A stretch of 64,000 nt of DNA from Streptomyces spinoverrucosus (GCF_015712165.1 NZ_JADPZX010000001.1:4357001-4421000), one strand, 5' to 3'. Shown: positions 1 through 9,399, numbered from the stretch's first letter. Notes: generated from the letters alone by a model not told the origin. Made by a program: numbers and translations.

Positions 1-1200
1 GTGTCCCGTGCCGTGCAGCGTCCACCTGCGCTGCAGCCCCAGCTCCAGCACCCGCTCGACCGGCCCCTCGACCAGCCCCCACTCGACGAGCTTCTCGGCC
101 AGCACCCGCTGCGCCGCGTCATGGAAGTCCCGGTACTTCGCGCCCGGCCGCACCGCCGCGATCCCGGCCTCCTGGGCCTCGTACACCGCGTCGTAGATCT
201 TCCGCTGGATCTCGCTGAACCGCCCGTTGATCGGCAGCGTCCGCGTCACGTCCGCGGTGTAGTACGTGTGCGTCTCCACGCCCGCGTCCAGCAGCAGCAG
301 GTCACCCGACCGCACCGGGCCGTCGTTGCGCACCCAGTGCAGCGTGCAGGCGTGCGGCCCGGCCGCGCAGATGGAGCCGTAGCCGACGTCGTTGCCCTCC
401 ACACGCGCGCGGAGGAAGAACGTGCCCTCGATGTACCGCTCGGAGGTCGCCTCCGCCTTGTCGAGGACCTTCACGACGTCCTCGAAGCCGCGCACGGTCG
501 AGTCGACGGCCTTCTGCAGCTCGCCGATCTCGAACTCGTCCTTGACCAGCCGCGCCTCGGACAGGAAGACCCGCAGCTCCTCGTCCCGCTCGGCGGTGAC
601 CTTGTCGGTCAGCGCGGCCTCGACACCGGCGTCGTACCCCCGTACGACCCGCACCGGACCGGTCGCCTCGCGCAGCTTGTCGGCCAGTTCGCGGACGTCC
701 GACGCGGGGATGCCGTACCGCTTCTCCGCCTCGACGAGCGAGTGCCGGCGCCCGACCCACAGCTCGCCGTGGCCGTCCAGCCAGAACTCGCCGTTCTCGC
801 GGTCGGAACGCGGCAGCAGGTAGATCGTCGCCTCGTGACCGTCGGCGACCGGCTCCAGGACCAGGACACCGTCCTCGGTCTGGTTGCCGGTGAGGTATGC
901 GTACTCGACCGACGCCCGGAACGGGTAGTCGGTGTCGTTCGAGCGGGTCTTCAGGTTGCCCGCGGGGATGACCAGGCGATCGCCCGGGAAGCGTGCGGAG
1001 AGCGCGGCGCGGCGGGCGGCGGTCTCGGCGGCCTGGGGGACCGGCTCCAGGTCGTGCAGCTCGGTGTCGGCCCAGCCGGTCTTCATGTTCTCGGCCAGCT
1101 CGTCGGACACGCCCGGGTACAGGCCGTTCTTGCGCTGTTTGATGGGCTCTTCCTCAGAAGCATCCACCGGGGTCTCCGGGAGCTCTTCGGCCACGGTCAT
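1..1200 (-). CDS. pepP: Xaa-Pro aminopeptidase (aminopeptidase P), C-terminus outside window
   Basis: Cytoplasmic M24B metallopeptidase that removes an N-terminal residue preceding proline. About 400 codons are visible from an ATG at 1200, and the gene runs off the left edge. The N-terminal creatinase-like domain (about residues 40-220) includes the LPRSDRENGEFWLDG stretch typical of bacterial PepP. The start of the pita-bread catalytic domain is present with the first two metal-ligand aspartates (LLLDAG and YTADVTRT). The later histidine and glutamate ligands lie beyond the edge. The gene is transcribed leftward and is separated by about 120 bp from the phosphatase gene, which lies upstream on the same strand. 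Confidence 0.93.
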   Translation of the reverse strand, partial: MTVAEELPETPVDASEEEPIKQRKNGLYPGVSDELAENMKTGWADTELHDLEPVPQAAETAARRAALSARFPGDRLVIPAGNLKTRSNDTDYPFRASVEYAYLTGNQTEDGVLVLEPVADGHEATIYLLPRSDRENGEFWLDGHGELWVGRRHSLVEAEKRYGIPASDVRELADKLREATGPVRVVRGYDAGVEAALTDKVTAERDEELRVFLSEARLVKDEFEIGELQKAVDSTVRGFEDVVKVLDKAEATSERYIEGTFFLRARVEGNDVGYGSICAAGPHACTLHWVRNDGPVRSGDLLLLDAGVETHTYYTADVTRTLPINGRFSEIQRKIYDAVYEAQEAGIAAVRPGAKYRDFHDAAQRVLAEKLVEWGLVEGPVERVLELGLQRRWTLHGTGH

Positions 1201-1322
1201 CCTCCTAGGTACGGCATTCGACCCCATCCATCGTACGGTCGCACGAAAGAGGGCCCGGGGCCGAAAGACCCGTGGCCGGCGTCACCCGCGATCCGTGTAC
1301 CGGCGCCGGTTGATCACCGGCG

Positions 1323-2831
1323 TCACTCGAAGCGCGCCGCCAGCAGCACCACGTCCTCCTCGCTGTCCGCCGAGTCCAGCCCCTCCGGCAGCACGGTCCG
1401 CAGGACATGGTCGACGAGCGCGTCCGGATCCCGGCGCTTGGCCCGCGGCAATCCGGCCGCCGCCGCGTGCAGCCGGGCGAACGCGCGGTCCACGGGGTCG
1501 CCGGTGCGCTGGAGCAGCCCGTCGGTGTACAGCAGAACCGTCTCTCCGGGCTCCGCCTGCACCTCCACGCTGGGCGCCTCCCAGCAGGCGAGCATCCCCA
1601 GCGGCGCCGAGACCGACGTCTCCACGAACTCCGTGCGCCGCTCCCCGATCAGCAGCGGCGGGCAGTGCCCGGCCCCGGCCAGCGTGATCTTGTGCAGGGC
1701 GGGCTCGGCATAGGCGAACAGGGCGGTGGCCGAACGGGCGGGCTCGGTCAGCCGGAGCAGCAGCTCCAGGTCGGACAGCACGGCGACCGGGTCCTCGCCC
1801 TCCATCACGGCGTACGCGCGCAGGGAGGCCCGCAGCCGCCCCATCGCGGCGACCGCGCTGGGACCCGACCCGGTGACGGACCCGACGGCGAGGCCGAGGG
1901 CCGCGTCCGGCAGCGGCAGCGCGTCGTACCAGTCGCCGCCGCCGCGCGGGCCGGTGCGGTGCCGGGCGGCGAGCTGGACGCCACTGACGCGGGGGAGCCG
2001 GGAGGGGAGCAGCTCCTCGGAGATGGTCGCCATGCACGCGCGCGTGCGCTCGACCTCGAGCAGCCGGGCGAGGTGCGCGCCGGCGTAGCGGGCGTACAGG
2101 CCGACGAGGTGGCGCTGCCGTTCGACCGGCTCGGCGGGTTCGTCGTAGAGCCACACGGCGGCGCCCAGGCGGCCCGCGGCGTCGGCGGTCAGGGGGAGGG
2201 CGTAGCTGGCGGCATAGCCGAGGCGGCGGGCCACCTCGCGGTGGCGGGGGTCGAGGCCGTCCTCGGCGAACAGATCGGGCCGGACGATCTCCCGGACGCC
2301 GCCCGGCGGGCCCACCGGGGCGTCCAGCAGATCGCCGTACGGCATGGAACCGGGCGGCACGGTCTCGATGTGTCCGAGATCCGCCGGGGCGAGGCCCAGA
2401 CCAATGGTGCTGCGCGGGCCGAGGCCGTCGGCCGGTTCCAGTACGACGAGACCGCGCCGGGCGCCGACCAGGGCCGCGCCGGCGCGCAGCAGTTCCTGGA
2501 GCGCGTCGGCCAGGGTGTCCGTACGGGCCAGGCGTTCGGTGAGTTCGTGCAGCGTGGTGAGGTCCGAGACCCAGCCGGCGAGCCGGTCCTGCAACAGGGC
2601 GCCGGGGCCGGTGGTGACGGCGGAGGCGGTCGGGGAGGAGGGCGCGACAGTGTGTGCCGGTGCCGGAACCGTTGAATCGATTCCGGCCACTTTCGGAGGG
2701 TGCGGGGCGTTCATGGCATCCGGCTTTCCGGCCGGTGCGTTTTGCTCAAAAGCATCGCAAACCCCCATGGCATTTTGCGCCGCTAGCAGTGTCTCCACAT
2801 GTACACGCACTCGTGAGGAGATGTCCAGCAT
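1323..2831 (-). CDS. GAF-domain PP2C/SpoIIE-type serine phosphatase
   Basis: 502-aa protein of the RsbU/SpoIIE phosphatase class, which usually dephosphorylates anti-anti-sigma factors. An unstructured N-terminus of about 75 residues precedes a GAF domain (about residues 85-265) and a C-terminal PP2C-like domain (about 285-502). The domain opens with GGGDWYD and contains LAGAGHCPPLL, LLYTDGL and the closing EEDVVLLAARF. The normally conserved GDVxGHG motif reads GSVTGSG, so one metal-binding aspartate is replaced by serine and activity may be reduced or lost. The ATG at 2831 is preceded by CAGGA. An internal ATG at 2715 is possible. It lies close to an RsbW-like ATPase (6024-6575), a plausible pathway partner. 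Confidence 0.88.
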   Translation of the reverse strand: MLDISSRVRVHVETLLAAQNAMGVCDAFEQNAPAGKPDAMNAPHPPKVAGIDSTVPAPAHTVAPSSPTASAVTTGPGALLQDRLAGWVSDLTTLHELTERLARTDTLADALQELLRAGAALVGARRGLVVLEPADGLGPRSTIGLGLAPADLGHIETVPPGSMPYGDLLDAPVGPPGGVREIVRPDLFAEDGLDPRHREVARRLGYAASYALPLTADAAGRLGAAVWLYDEPAEPVERQRHLVGLYARYAGAHLARLLEVERTRACMATISEELLPSRLPRVSGVQLAARHRTGPRGGGDWYDALPLPDAALGLAVGSVTGSGPSAVAAMGRLRASLRAYAVMEGEDPVAVLSDLELLLRLTEPARSATALFAYAEPALHKITLAGAGHCPPLLIGERRTEFVETSVSAPLGMLACWEAPSVEVQAEPGETVLLYTDGLLQRTGDPVDRAFARLHAAAAGLPRAKRRDPDALVDHVLRTVLPEGLDSADSEEDVVLLAARFE

Positions 2832-3336
2832 TGTCCTGCTGGGATTACTGGTGTCCGTGGGTCTGTTGTGGCTCCGGGACCGGATCTCCCGGGATCTCTT
2901 GCGGAAAGCGGAAGTTGGCTGAAAACTGCTTCAGGTAATGCCCTATTGCGGTCGACTGGGCTTGCTCGACGGAGCGTCACAGCGGTCGTGATGGGTACGT
3001 ACTCGGTGAAGGCCAGGGGTGGTTGGGGGGCACCCGGAACCTGGTGACGGACCCGGGCGTCTTAGCCACCGACGACCGAGCCCCATCCTCCCGTGACGGC
3101 GGCGAAGAGAAATACGCGGGACGGCAAACGCCACACTTCGCCACCCCACGCCACGCCCATGCTTTTGAGAGACGCAGTATGGACGCGGACGCAGCCAACG
3201 CTCGGCCCATAGGGGCTCCCCGTGCTCGATAGCCGGGGTGTGATGCGCCAACAGGTACGCACAGTGAAGTGATCGACACATGGTGTGATGTGGACCACGG
3301 TGTTGCCAGGCGTGCAACGGAAAGGAACGAGCGCTC
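2832..3336. other. 505-bp intergenic region between divergent genes
   Basis: No convincing gene on either strand. It must contain the promoters of the leftward phosphatase and the rightward prim-pol-like gene. A 33-codon + strand frame (2820-2922) that begins directly after GAGGAG and encodes a hydrophobic peptide overlaps the phosphatase start in antisense. It is noted but not called. Codon use elsewhere in the region is not gene-like. Confidence 0.5.
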
Positions 3337-4002
3337 ATGCGCGAGATCCTCGGAAGGCGACGCAGGCTCCTGTCCAGGCGGAACGAGGGGAGGCCTGAGG
3401 TGATCAGCGCGGCCCTGACCTTCGCGGCGGAATGGAAATGGCCCGTACTGCCGGGCGTCACGGTGGACCCGCAGGGCCGGGCCCGCTGCGGCTGCCCCGA
3501 CCCGGAGTGCACGGTGCCAGGCGCGCACCCCTTCGACCCCGGGCTGCTCGCGGCCACCACCGACGAGCGCATGGTGCGCTGGTGGTGGACCAACCGGCCC
3601 ACGGCGCCGATCATCCTGGCCACCGGCGACAAGGCCCCTTGCGCGGTCAGCCTGCCGGCGCCCGCTGCCGCGCGCGCCCTGGCCGCACTGGACCGCACCG
3701 GGATGCGCCTCGGCCCGGTCCTCGCCTCCCGCACCCGCTGGGCCGTGCTCGTCCGGCCGTACTCCATGGAACAACTCGGCGAACTGCTCTACGCCAAGGA
3801 CTTCGTCCCCGGCTCCCTGCGCTTCCACGGCCAGGGCGGCTACCTCGCGCTGCCGCCGTCCGAGACCGGCCAGGGGCAGATCCGCTGGGAGCGCGCGCCG
3901 CTGCCCGGCTCGGCCGCTCCGTGGGTGCCCGACGTCGAGGCCGTGGTGGACGCCGTGGTCGACGCCCTCACTCGGACGGGTGTGAGCGCGCCCGAGTTCT
4001 GA
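3337..4002 (+). CDS. Prim-pol-like protein with degenerate catalytic motif
   Basis: 221 aa, related to the bifunctional DNA primase/polymerase N-terminal (archaeo-eukaryotic primase) family. Family features include the cysteine cluster CGCPDPEC, the AHPFDPG segment, WWWTNRPTAPIILATGD, and a late beta hairpin FHGQGGYLALPPS. Active relatives have a metal-binding DxD right after the ATG(D) turn. Here the segment reads CAVSLP with no aspartate pair, so catalysis is unlikely and a DNA/RNA-binding or regulatory role is more plausible. The ATG is preceded by AAAGGAACG. Compare the intact relatives at 13527-14417 and 33750-34625. Confidence 0.75.
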   Translation: MREILGRRRRLLSRRNEGRPEVISAALTFAAEWKWPVLPGVTVDPQGRARCGCPDPECTVPGAHPFDPGLLAATTDERMVRWWWTNRPTAPIILATGDKAPCAVSLPAPAAARALAALDRTGMRLGPVLASRTRWAVLVRPYSMEQLGELLYAKDFVPGSLRFHGQGGYLALPPSETGQGQIRWERAPLPGSAAPWVPDVEAVVDAVVDALTRTGVSAPEF

Positions 4003-4045
4003 GGGTGTCGGGCGCGCGTGGAACCGAGCGCCCGGTCCTGGTCGT

Positions 4046-4051
4046 TATCGT
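4046..4051 (+). promoter_or_regulatory. Candidate -10 element for a leaderless mRNA
   Basis: TATCGT lies six bases upstream of the ATG at 4058, and no Shine-Dalgarno sequence is visible in front of that ATG. The arrangement fits leaderless transcription, which is common in Streptomyces. Inference from spacing only. Confidence 0.3.
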
Positions 4052-4057
4052 CCCCTC

Positions 4058-4645
4058 ATGAATCTCCGCCTGCTCGCCCTCGGGGCCGTCGTGACGTGCG
4101 CGGTGGCACTGCCGCTGGCCATGGCGTCCGCAGGGCCCGTGGGTGACGACCGTGAGGCCGGGGCCGTACGGGTCTCGGGGCGTGGGGATGCCAAGGTGCC
4201 GGACGCCGATGCGCCCGGTGGTGACGCCGGGGCTCCCGGCGCGGAGGCCGCCGCGCCCGATCCCGCCCGCTCCCCCCACCTCCTCGGTCTGGGCCTGGCC
4301 ACCGCCACCCGCTGCGGCCCCGAAGTCACCTCCCCCGACGGCATCGAGGCGCAGACCTGTGTGCTGACGCAGGGCGAGGACTCGTGGGCGCGTACCTACT
4401 ACCGCAACGCGACCGGCGAAGCCCTGGACGCCGTACTGAGCCTGATGGGGCCGGACGGGCGGGCGGTGCAGCTGCGCTGCCCGGTGGGCGCCGAGGACGA
4501 GCCGGCCAGTTGTGACACGCCCCGGGAGCGGACGCGGGGCGAGCCGGCGGCGTACTCGGCGATCGCGGAGTTCGCGGCGCGGGGCGGACAGGGCCCGTCG
4601 CTGCTGCGCTCGGGGAGCAACTCCGATGCGCCTACCGGCAGTTGA
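4058..4645 (+). CDS. Secreted protein of unknown function
   Basis: 195 aa. It starts with a Sec-type signal sequence (MNLRLLALGAVVTCAVALPL, then AMASAG). An Asp/Ala/Gly-rich linker (about residues 28-75) is followed by a compact domain with four cysteines (ATRCGPE, AQTCVLTQ, QLRCPVG, ASCDTPR) that could form two disulfides. I do not recognise the family. No ribosome-binding site is visible, so the message may be leaderless. Two strong hairpins follow before the convergent SEC-C gene. Confidence 0.75.
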   Translation: MNLRLLALGAVVTCAVALPLAMASAGPVGDDREAGAVRVSGRGDAKVPDADAPGGDAGAPGAEAAAPDPARSPHLLGLGLATATRCGPEVTSPDGIEAQTCVLTQGEDSWARTYYRNATGEALDAVLSLMGPDGRAVQLRCPVGAEDEPASCDTPRERTRGEPAAYSAIAEFAARGGQGPSLLRSGSNSDAPTGS

Positions 4646-4686
4646 TCCCCGGCGGCGTTGCGTGAGCGACTCCGCACATGGAAAGA

Positions 4687-4724
4687 CCCGGTTGCTGGCG
4701 ACGGGGGATGCACCAGCAACCGGG
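4687..4724 (+). terminator. Hairpin, 12-bp perfect stem
   Basis: CCCGGTTGCTGG (4687-4698) and CCAGCAACCGGG (4713-4724) are perfect complements around a 14-nt loop, 41 bases after the stop of the secreted-protein gene. There is no U-tract, as is usual for Streptomyces terminators. Confidence 0.7.
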
Positions 4725-4850
4725 CTACTGGAACGGTAACAAGAGATCGGCGGTTCGCAAATTCGATCTCCTGTTTTCCTCGGCTATTCGGACACCGACT
4801 GGCTTGTCAGCAGCGGGAGTTCAGACCGGAGTCCCTCATTCCGGTGAGCC

Positions 4851-4878
4851 GTTCAGCTGACCGACCAGTCAGCTGAAC
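4851..4878 (-). terminator. Hairpin, 11-bp perfect stem, downstream of the SEC-C gene
   Basis: GTTCAGCTGAC (4851-4861) and GTCAGCTGAAC (4868-4878) with a 6-nt loop lie 19 bases beyond the stop of the leftward gene 4898-5863. With the hairpin at 4687 it separates two convergent transcription units. Confidence 0.7.
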
Positions 4879-4897
4879 GCTGTCGGGCGGCTTTGTG

Positions 4898-5863
4898 TCA
4901 GCTGAGGGTGACCTGTCGGTTGGTCAGGCCTCCGCGCGCGCGGCGCTCGTCCGCGGTGAGCGGCGCGTCCGTGGCCAGCGCCGCGGCGAGCCGCTCGGCG
5001 AACTCGGCCGCCGGCTTCTCGATGTCGTCGGCGGTGACACCGCTCGGCAGGTCCCACACCGGCACGGTCAGACCGTGCGCCCGGAAGGAGCCGACGAGCC
5101 GGGTGCCCTCGCCGAGGCTGGACCGGCCGGCCGCGTGCAGCCGCGCCAGAGCGTCCAGAAGCCGCTCCTCCAGGTGCGGCATGACCCAGCGCAGGTGGTT
5201 CTTCTCCGGCGTCTCGCACCAGTACGCCGCGTCCACGCCCTGAAGCTTGACCGTCGGGATGGCGGCGGCGTTGGCCCGCTCCAGGGACGCGGTCACGTCC
5301 GGCGTGGCGTTCTCCGGGTCCGGTACCCAGAACTCGAAGCCGGGGTGGACGACGGGCTCGAACGGGGCCTTGGGGTCCAGCAGGTCCTGCAGCCGGGGCC
5401 CGTCGGCGGGGGCGCGGCGGCCCTTCACCGGGGTGCCGGGCTGCGCCTCGAGCGCGCGCAGCAGGGTGTCGGCGAGGTCGCGGCTGATGTCGCCCGACGC
5501 GGTGTCGTTCTGCAGGCCGAGCAGGACCGAGCCGTCGTCGCGGCGCAGGGCGGGCCAGGCCATCGGCAGGACCGTGGCGAGGGTGACCGAGGGGACACCC
5601 TCGGGGAGGCCCTCCTTCAGGGTCAGCTCGGCGGTGGCCGCCGGGACCAGCTCGCGCAGGGCGACCCAGTCGCACTCGCCGGGCAGCCCCTCGAACGGGC
5701 GGTGCACCAGCTCGGTCGCGGCCTGTGCCGCGGCCCGGCCGTGGCACGCCTTGTAGCGGCGTCCGCTACCGCAGGGGCAGGGCTCACGGGCGCCGACCAC
5801 CGGGATCTCTTCGTCCGTGAGCTGCGGGCGCGTGGCCTTCGTCTGGGGTCGCTTCTTGGCCAT
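4898..5863 (-). CDS. SEC-C motif (DUF5926-like) protein
   Basis: 321 aa. An N-terminal SEC-C zinc motif, EPCPCGSGRRYKACHG (about residues 26-41), is like the C-terminus of SecA. It is followed by a conserved actinobacterial domain of about 270 residues without a known activity. A longer frame extends upstream, but the ATG at 5863 (MAKKRPQTK) is chosen because GGGAG sits just in front of it and the upstream extension has no family-like sequence. The protein ends NRQVTLS. The zinc motif suggests protein or ribosome contact, which is inference. Confidence 0.85.
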   Translation of the reverse strand: MAKKRPQTKATRPQLTDEEIPVVGAREPCPCGSGRRYKACHGRAAAQAATELVHRPFEGLPGECDWVALRELVPAATAELTLKEGLPEGVPSVTLATVLPMAWPALRRDDGSVLLGLQNDTASGDISRDLADTLLRALEAQPGTPVKGRRAPADGPRLQDLLDPKAPFEPVVHPGFEFWVPDPENATPDVTASLERANAAAIPTVKLQGVDAAYWCETPEKNHLRWVMPHLEERLLDALARLHAAGRSSLGEGTRLVGSFRAHGLTVPVWDLPSGVTADDIEKPAAEFAERLAAALATDAPLTADERRARGGLTNRQVTLS

Positions 5864-6023
5864 GGTGGGTGTCTCCCGGTTACGGCTCGTCTCGTACGGC
5901 GGGAGCCTAGCCGTTCGTGCGCGCGGGGACGGGACCCTGTGGATGACGGGGGCGTTGTGGACAACGCGGACGGACCGGGCGGCGGACCGAGTCGCGGTCG
6001 CCCGTGGCTGTTGTGCCTCGTGC

Positions 6024-6575
6024 TCAGTCCAGGTCGTCGAACGCGTCCGCGAAGTCCAGCTCGGGTATGGCCGAGACCGGCGGGGCCGTGACACGCGTAG
6101 CGAAGTCGTCGCGCCGGTGCGCCGCACCGGGATCGTGCACGCCGTCGTGGACCACGACCCAGACGGTGACCTCGCCCCGGGTGTCGTCCCGTACGCCCCA
6201 GTCGTCGGCCAGCGCCGTGATGATGTTCAGCCCGCGGCCGCCGTGTGCGGTGACCGAGGGGGTCGCCGGGGCCGGACGGGTCGGTCCGCCGCCGTCCGTC
6301 ACCTCCACGACCAGCCTGCCGCCCGGGTCCACGCGCCACGCGGCCCGGACGTCACCGTCCCCGGCCAGGGCGTCGCCCAGTGGTCGGCCGTGTTTGCACG
6401 CGTTGCTCAAAAGTTCGGAAAGGATCAGTACGGCATCGTCGATGACCGATTCCGCCACGCCACCTCTGCGCAACTGATCGCGCATCCGGTGCCGCGCCTT
6501 GCCCACGCCCGCAGGGCCATGGGGTACGGCCATGCTCGACGACGTGGGCACCTCCTGTGCCACCACCAACGCCAC
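6024..6575 (-). CDS. RsbW-like ATP-binding protein (anti-sigma/serine kinase family)
   Basis: 183 aa with one HATPase_c domain. It has the N-box LSELLSNACKHG, the G1 box VEVTDGGG and the G2 box GGRGLNII. Such proteins phosphorylate anti-sigma-factor antagonists or bind sigma factors. The GTG at 6575 is preferred because AAGGAGG lies eight bases upstream. An ATG at 6662 in the same frame lacks a ribosome-binding site. The C-terminal tail is acidic (ELDFADAFDDLD). The GAF-PP2C phosphatase nearby could act in the same partner-switching pathway, but no anti-anti-sigma gene is in the window. Confidence 0.85.
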   Translation of the reverse strand: MALVVAQEVPTSSSMAVPHGPAGVGKARHRMRDQLRRGGVAESVIDDAVLILSELLSNACKHGRPLGDALAGDGDVRAAWRVDPGGRLVVEVTDGGGPTRPAPATPSVTAHGGRGLNIITALADDWGVRDDTRGEVTVWVVVHDGVHDPGAAHRRDDFATRVTAPPVSAIPELDFADAFDDLD

Positions 6576-6801
6576 CCCCGAGACCTCCTTCGCCCCACGC
6601 CACGGTGTGGATGCCCCATTGGCCTGTACCGGAAACCGGCCAATCCACGTCCGGCGACGCATTCGCAACGATCGAATACGTACCGAACGCGCCGGAGCAC
6701 TCCCCGTAATGGACCGGTCGGCATGTGGCTGGATTTCGACGGTGTGGCCGAGACCGGAGGATGGTCCAGCCGGGCCCTCAGGTCAAGGTTCGTTTCATGG
6801 G

Positions 6802-7629
6802 TCAGCGACCCAGCTGGTCCAGCACCGCGCGCGGGCGATTGGTGATGATGGCGTCGACGCCCAGGTCAACGCAGAGATCCACGTCCGCGGGCTCGTTCAC
6901 GGTCCACACATGCACCTGATGGCCGGCCCGCTTCAGCCGCTCGACGAACAACGGGTGACTGCGCACGATCCGGATCGAGGGGCCCGCGATCCGGACACCC
7001 ACGGGCAGCCGCCCGTCGCGCAGCCGGGGCGACACGAACTGCATCAGATAGACGGTCGGCAGCGCCGGCGAGGCCGCCCGGACGCGCTGCAGGGAGCGCG
7101 CCGAGAAACTCATGACGCGTACCGCGGACTCCTCCGGCGCGGCCGGAGCGTCCAGCCCGAACCGCTTCAGGAGCGTCAGCAGCCGCTCCTCCACCTGTCC
7201 GGCCCATCGGGTGGGGTGCTTGGTCTCGATCGCCAGCTCCACCCGCCGCCCGGCGTCCGCGACGAGGGTGAGCAGCCGCTCCAGGGTGAGTACGGAGGTC
7301 TCCGCCGGGTCCTCCGGGCGGTGCACCCAGTCGGGCTCCTCGTCCCGGTGGTGCAGTGACCCGCGGTATTTCCAGGAGCCGAAGTCCAGAGCGGCGAGAT
7401 CGGCGAGCTCCAGGGCGGAGACCGCGCCGCGGCCGTTGGACGTACGGTCGATGCGGCGGTCGTGGACGCACACGAGGTGACCGTCCGCGGTCAGCCGGAC
7501 ATCGCACTCCAGAGCGTCCGCCCCGTCCTCGATCGCCTTCCGGTATGCGGCCAGGGTGTGCTCGGGGGCGTCCTCGGAGGCGCCGCGGTGGGCGACGACC
7601 TGGATCCGGTGCTGTCGTGCGTGGGTCAC
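6802..7629 (-). CDS. glpQ: Glycerophosphodiester phosphodiesterase
   Basis: 275 aa, single GDPD TIM-barrel. It shows HRGASEDAPEHT near the N-terminus, the metal ligands LECDVRLTADG followed by VCVHD, ELAIETKHP in mid-barrel, and the C-terminal HVWTVNEPADV. The enzyme hydrolyses glycerophosphodiesters to glycerol-3-phosphate and an alcohol. There is no signal peptide, so it is probably cytoplasmic. The start is taken at the ATG MTHARQHRIQ. It is divergent from the protease gene at 7881. Confidence 0.9.
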   Translation of the reverse strand: MTHARQHRIQVVAHRGASEDAPEHTLAAYRKAIEDGADALECDVRLTADGHLVCVHDRRIDRTSNGRGAVSALELADLAALDFGSWKYRGSLHHRDEEPDWVHRPEDPAETSVLTLERLLTLVADAGRRVELAIETKHPTRWAGQVEERLLTLLKRFGLDAPAAPEESAVRVMSFSARSLQRVRAASPALPTVYLMQFVSPRLRDGRLPVGVRIAGPSIRIVRSHPLFVERLKRAGHQVHVWTVNEPADVDLCVDLGVDAIITNRPRAVLDQLGR

Positions 7630-7880
7630 CGCGTCATGGTGCCACCGGGACGGGGTAGCCGTGGGGGCGGAGGCGGTTCGGCGGTGGTGGGAATGCGTAC
7701 CTTTGGTCAGGCTGGTCCTATATAAGGGTTAGTCGAACACCCACAGCGACCGCTTATGGTGCCCTGACGTCCTGTGGGAAAAGCTGACGGCATACAAAAT
7801 TCACCAGTCGGCAGTGAGCAGCGAGCACCGGCACAGCCGCATCGCGCCTGACCAACAGCAGTGGACCGAGGAGAAAAGCT

Positions 7881-9362
7881 GTGAGCACCGAGAACGAGGG
7901 CACTGCGGTACCCCCGGCCCCGTCCGCACCTCCCGTGCCGGTGGACACTCCCGCAGCCTCCCCGCAGCAGCCCGCACACGCGCCGGCCGCCGACGCGCCG
8001 ACGACGCCGATGCCGGTCACGCCTCCCGGCGCCCCCGGCGCCTCCGGCGCACGGGAGCAGCCGCCGCACGCCCCCGGCGCACCGGCGTACGCGTCGACGA
8101 CCCCTCAGGGCGGCTCGCAGAACGCCGTCCCCGAGGGCGGCTGGCCGCCCCCGCCGCCGCCCACGCACGCGTACCCCGCGCAGGGCACCGGCGGGCCGGG
8201 CGACGGCTCCGGCTGGGGAACCTCGTACCCGCAGCCCGCGCCGAAGCCCTCCGGCCGGCGCGGTGGGCTGGTCGCCGCGGTCCTGGTGGCCGCGCTGGTC
8301 GCGGGCGGCCTGGGCGGCGGCCTCGGCTACACGCTGGCCAAGAACGACGACACCAGCTCCACCACCGTCTCCGCCCCCGACAGCGGCGGCGACATCAAGC
8401 GCGATCCCGGTACGGTCGCCGGGGTGACCGCCCAGGCGCTGCCGAGCACGGTCACCATCGAGGCCGAGAGCAGCAGCGGCGAGGGCGGCACGGGCACGGG
8501 CTTCGTGTTCGACACCGAGGGCCACATCATCACCAACAACCACGTGGTGGCCGAGGCGGTCGACGGGGGCAAGCTGACGGCCACCTTCCCGAGCGGCAAG
8601 AAGTACGACGCCGAGGTCGTCGGCAACGCGCAGGGCTACGACGTGGCGGTGATCAAGCTCAAGAACGCCCCCTCGGGCCTGAAGCCGCTCACCCTGGGTG
8701 ACTCCGACAAGGTGGCCGTCGGCGACTCCACGATCGCGATCGGTGCCCCCTTCGGCCTCTCCGACACGGTCACGACGGGCATCATCAGCGCCAAGAACCG
8801 CCCGGTGGCCTCCAGTGACGGCACGGGCAGCCAGGCGTCGTACATGAGCGCCCTGCAGACCGACGCCTCGATAAACCCCGGGAACTCCGGCGGCCCGCTG
8901 CTGGACGCCAAGGGCAATGTCATCGGCATCAACTCCGCGATCCAGTCGAGCAGCAACGGCGGCTTCGGCACCGGCCAGTCCGGCTCCATCGGCCTGGGCT
9001 TCGCCATCCCGATCAACCAGGCGAAGTACGTCGCCCAGGAGCTGATCAAGAACGGCAAGCCGGTGTACGCGAAGATCGGCGCGTCCGTCTCCCTGGAGGA
9101 CACCACCGACGGCGCGAAGATCACCGACACGGGCGCGGGCGGCACGGACCCGGTCGAGGCGGGCGGCCCCGCCGACAAGGCCGGCCTGAAGCCCGGCGAC
9201 GTCATCACCAAGCTCGACGACACGGTGATCGACAGCGGCCCGACCCTGATCGGCGAGATCTGGACGCACAAGCCCGGCGACAGGGTCACGATCACCTACG
9301 AACGCGACGGCAGCACCAACACCGTCGACCTCACCCTGGGCTCCCGCGTGGGCGACAGCTGA
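7881..9362 (+). CDS. HtrA/DegP-like membrane-anchored serine protease
   Basis: 493 aa. The cytoplasmic N-terminal region is Pro/Ala-rich (about residues 1-125). One transmembrane helix (about 128-152) precedes a trypsin-like domain with triad His221 (NNHVV), Asp254 (YDVAVIKL) and Ser336 (GNSGGPL). A C-terminal PDZ domain (about 400-480) contains AGLKPGDVITKLDD. This architecture is the actinobacterial HtrA type that degrades or monitors misfolded proteins outside the membrane. The GTG start is preceded by GAGGAGA. It is divergent from the glpQ-like gene. Confidence 0.93.
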   Translation: MSTENEGTAVPPAPSAPPVPVDTPAASPQQPAHAPAADAPTTPMPVTPPGAPGASGAREQPPHAPGAPAYASTTPQGGSQNAVPEGGWPPPPPPTHAYPAQGTGGPGDGSGWGTSYPQPAPKPSGRRGGLVAAVLVAALVAGGLGGGLGYTLAKNDDTSSTTVSAPDSGGDIKRDPGTVAGVTAQALPSTVTIEAESSSGEGGTGTGFVFDTEGHIITNNHVVAEAVDGGKLTATFPSGKKYDAEVVGNAQGYDVAVIKLKNAPSGLKPLTLGDSDKVAVGDSTIAIGAPFGLSDTVTTGIISAKNRPVASSDGTGSQASYMSALQTDASINPGNSGGPLLDAKGNVIGINSAIQSSSNGGFGTGQSGSIGLGFAIPINQAKYVAQELIKNGKPVYAKIGASVSLEDTTDGAKITDTGAGGTDPVEAGGPADKAGLKPGDVITKLDDTVIDSGPTLIGEIWTHKPGDRVTITYERDGSTNTVDLTLGSRVGDS

Positions 9363-9399
9363 CCTTCGGACGGCAGGGAGAAGCTGAGGCTCTCGACCC

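Noticed and set aside
1..1713. 570-codon + strand frame across the left end
   Set aside because: Shadow of the aminopeptidase and phosphatase genes on the other strand. No family-like sequence.
2820..2922. 33-codon hydrophobic ORF directly after GAGGAG
   Set aside because: Overlaps the phosphatase start in antisense and has no ribosome-binding spacing.
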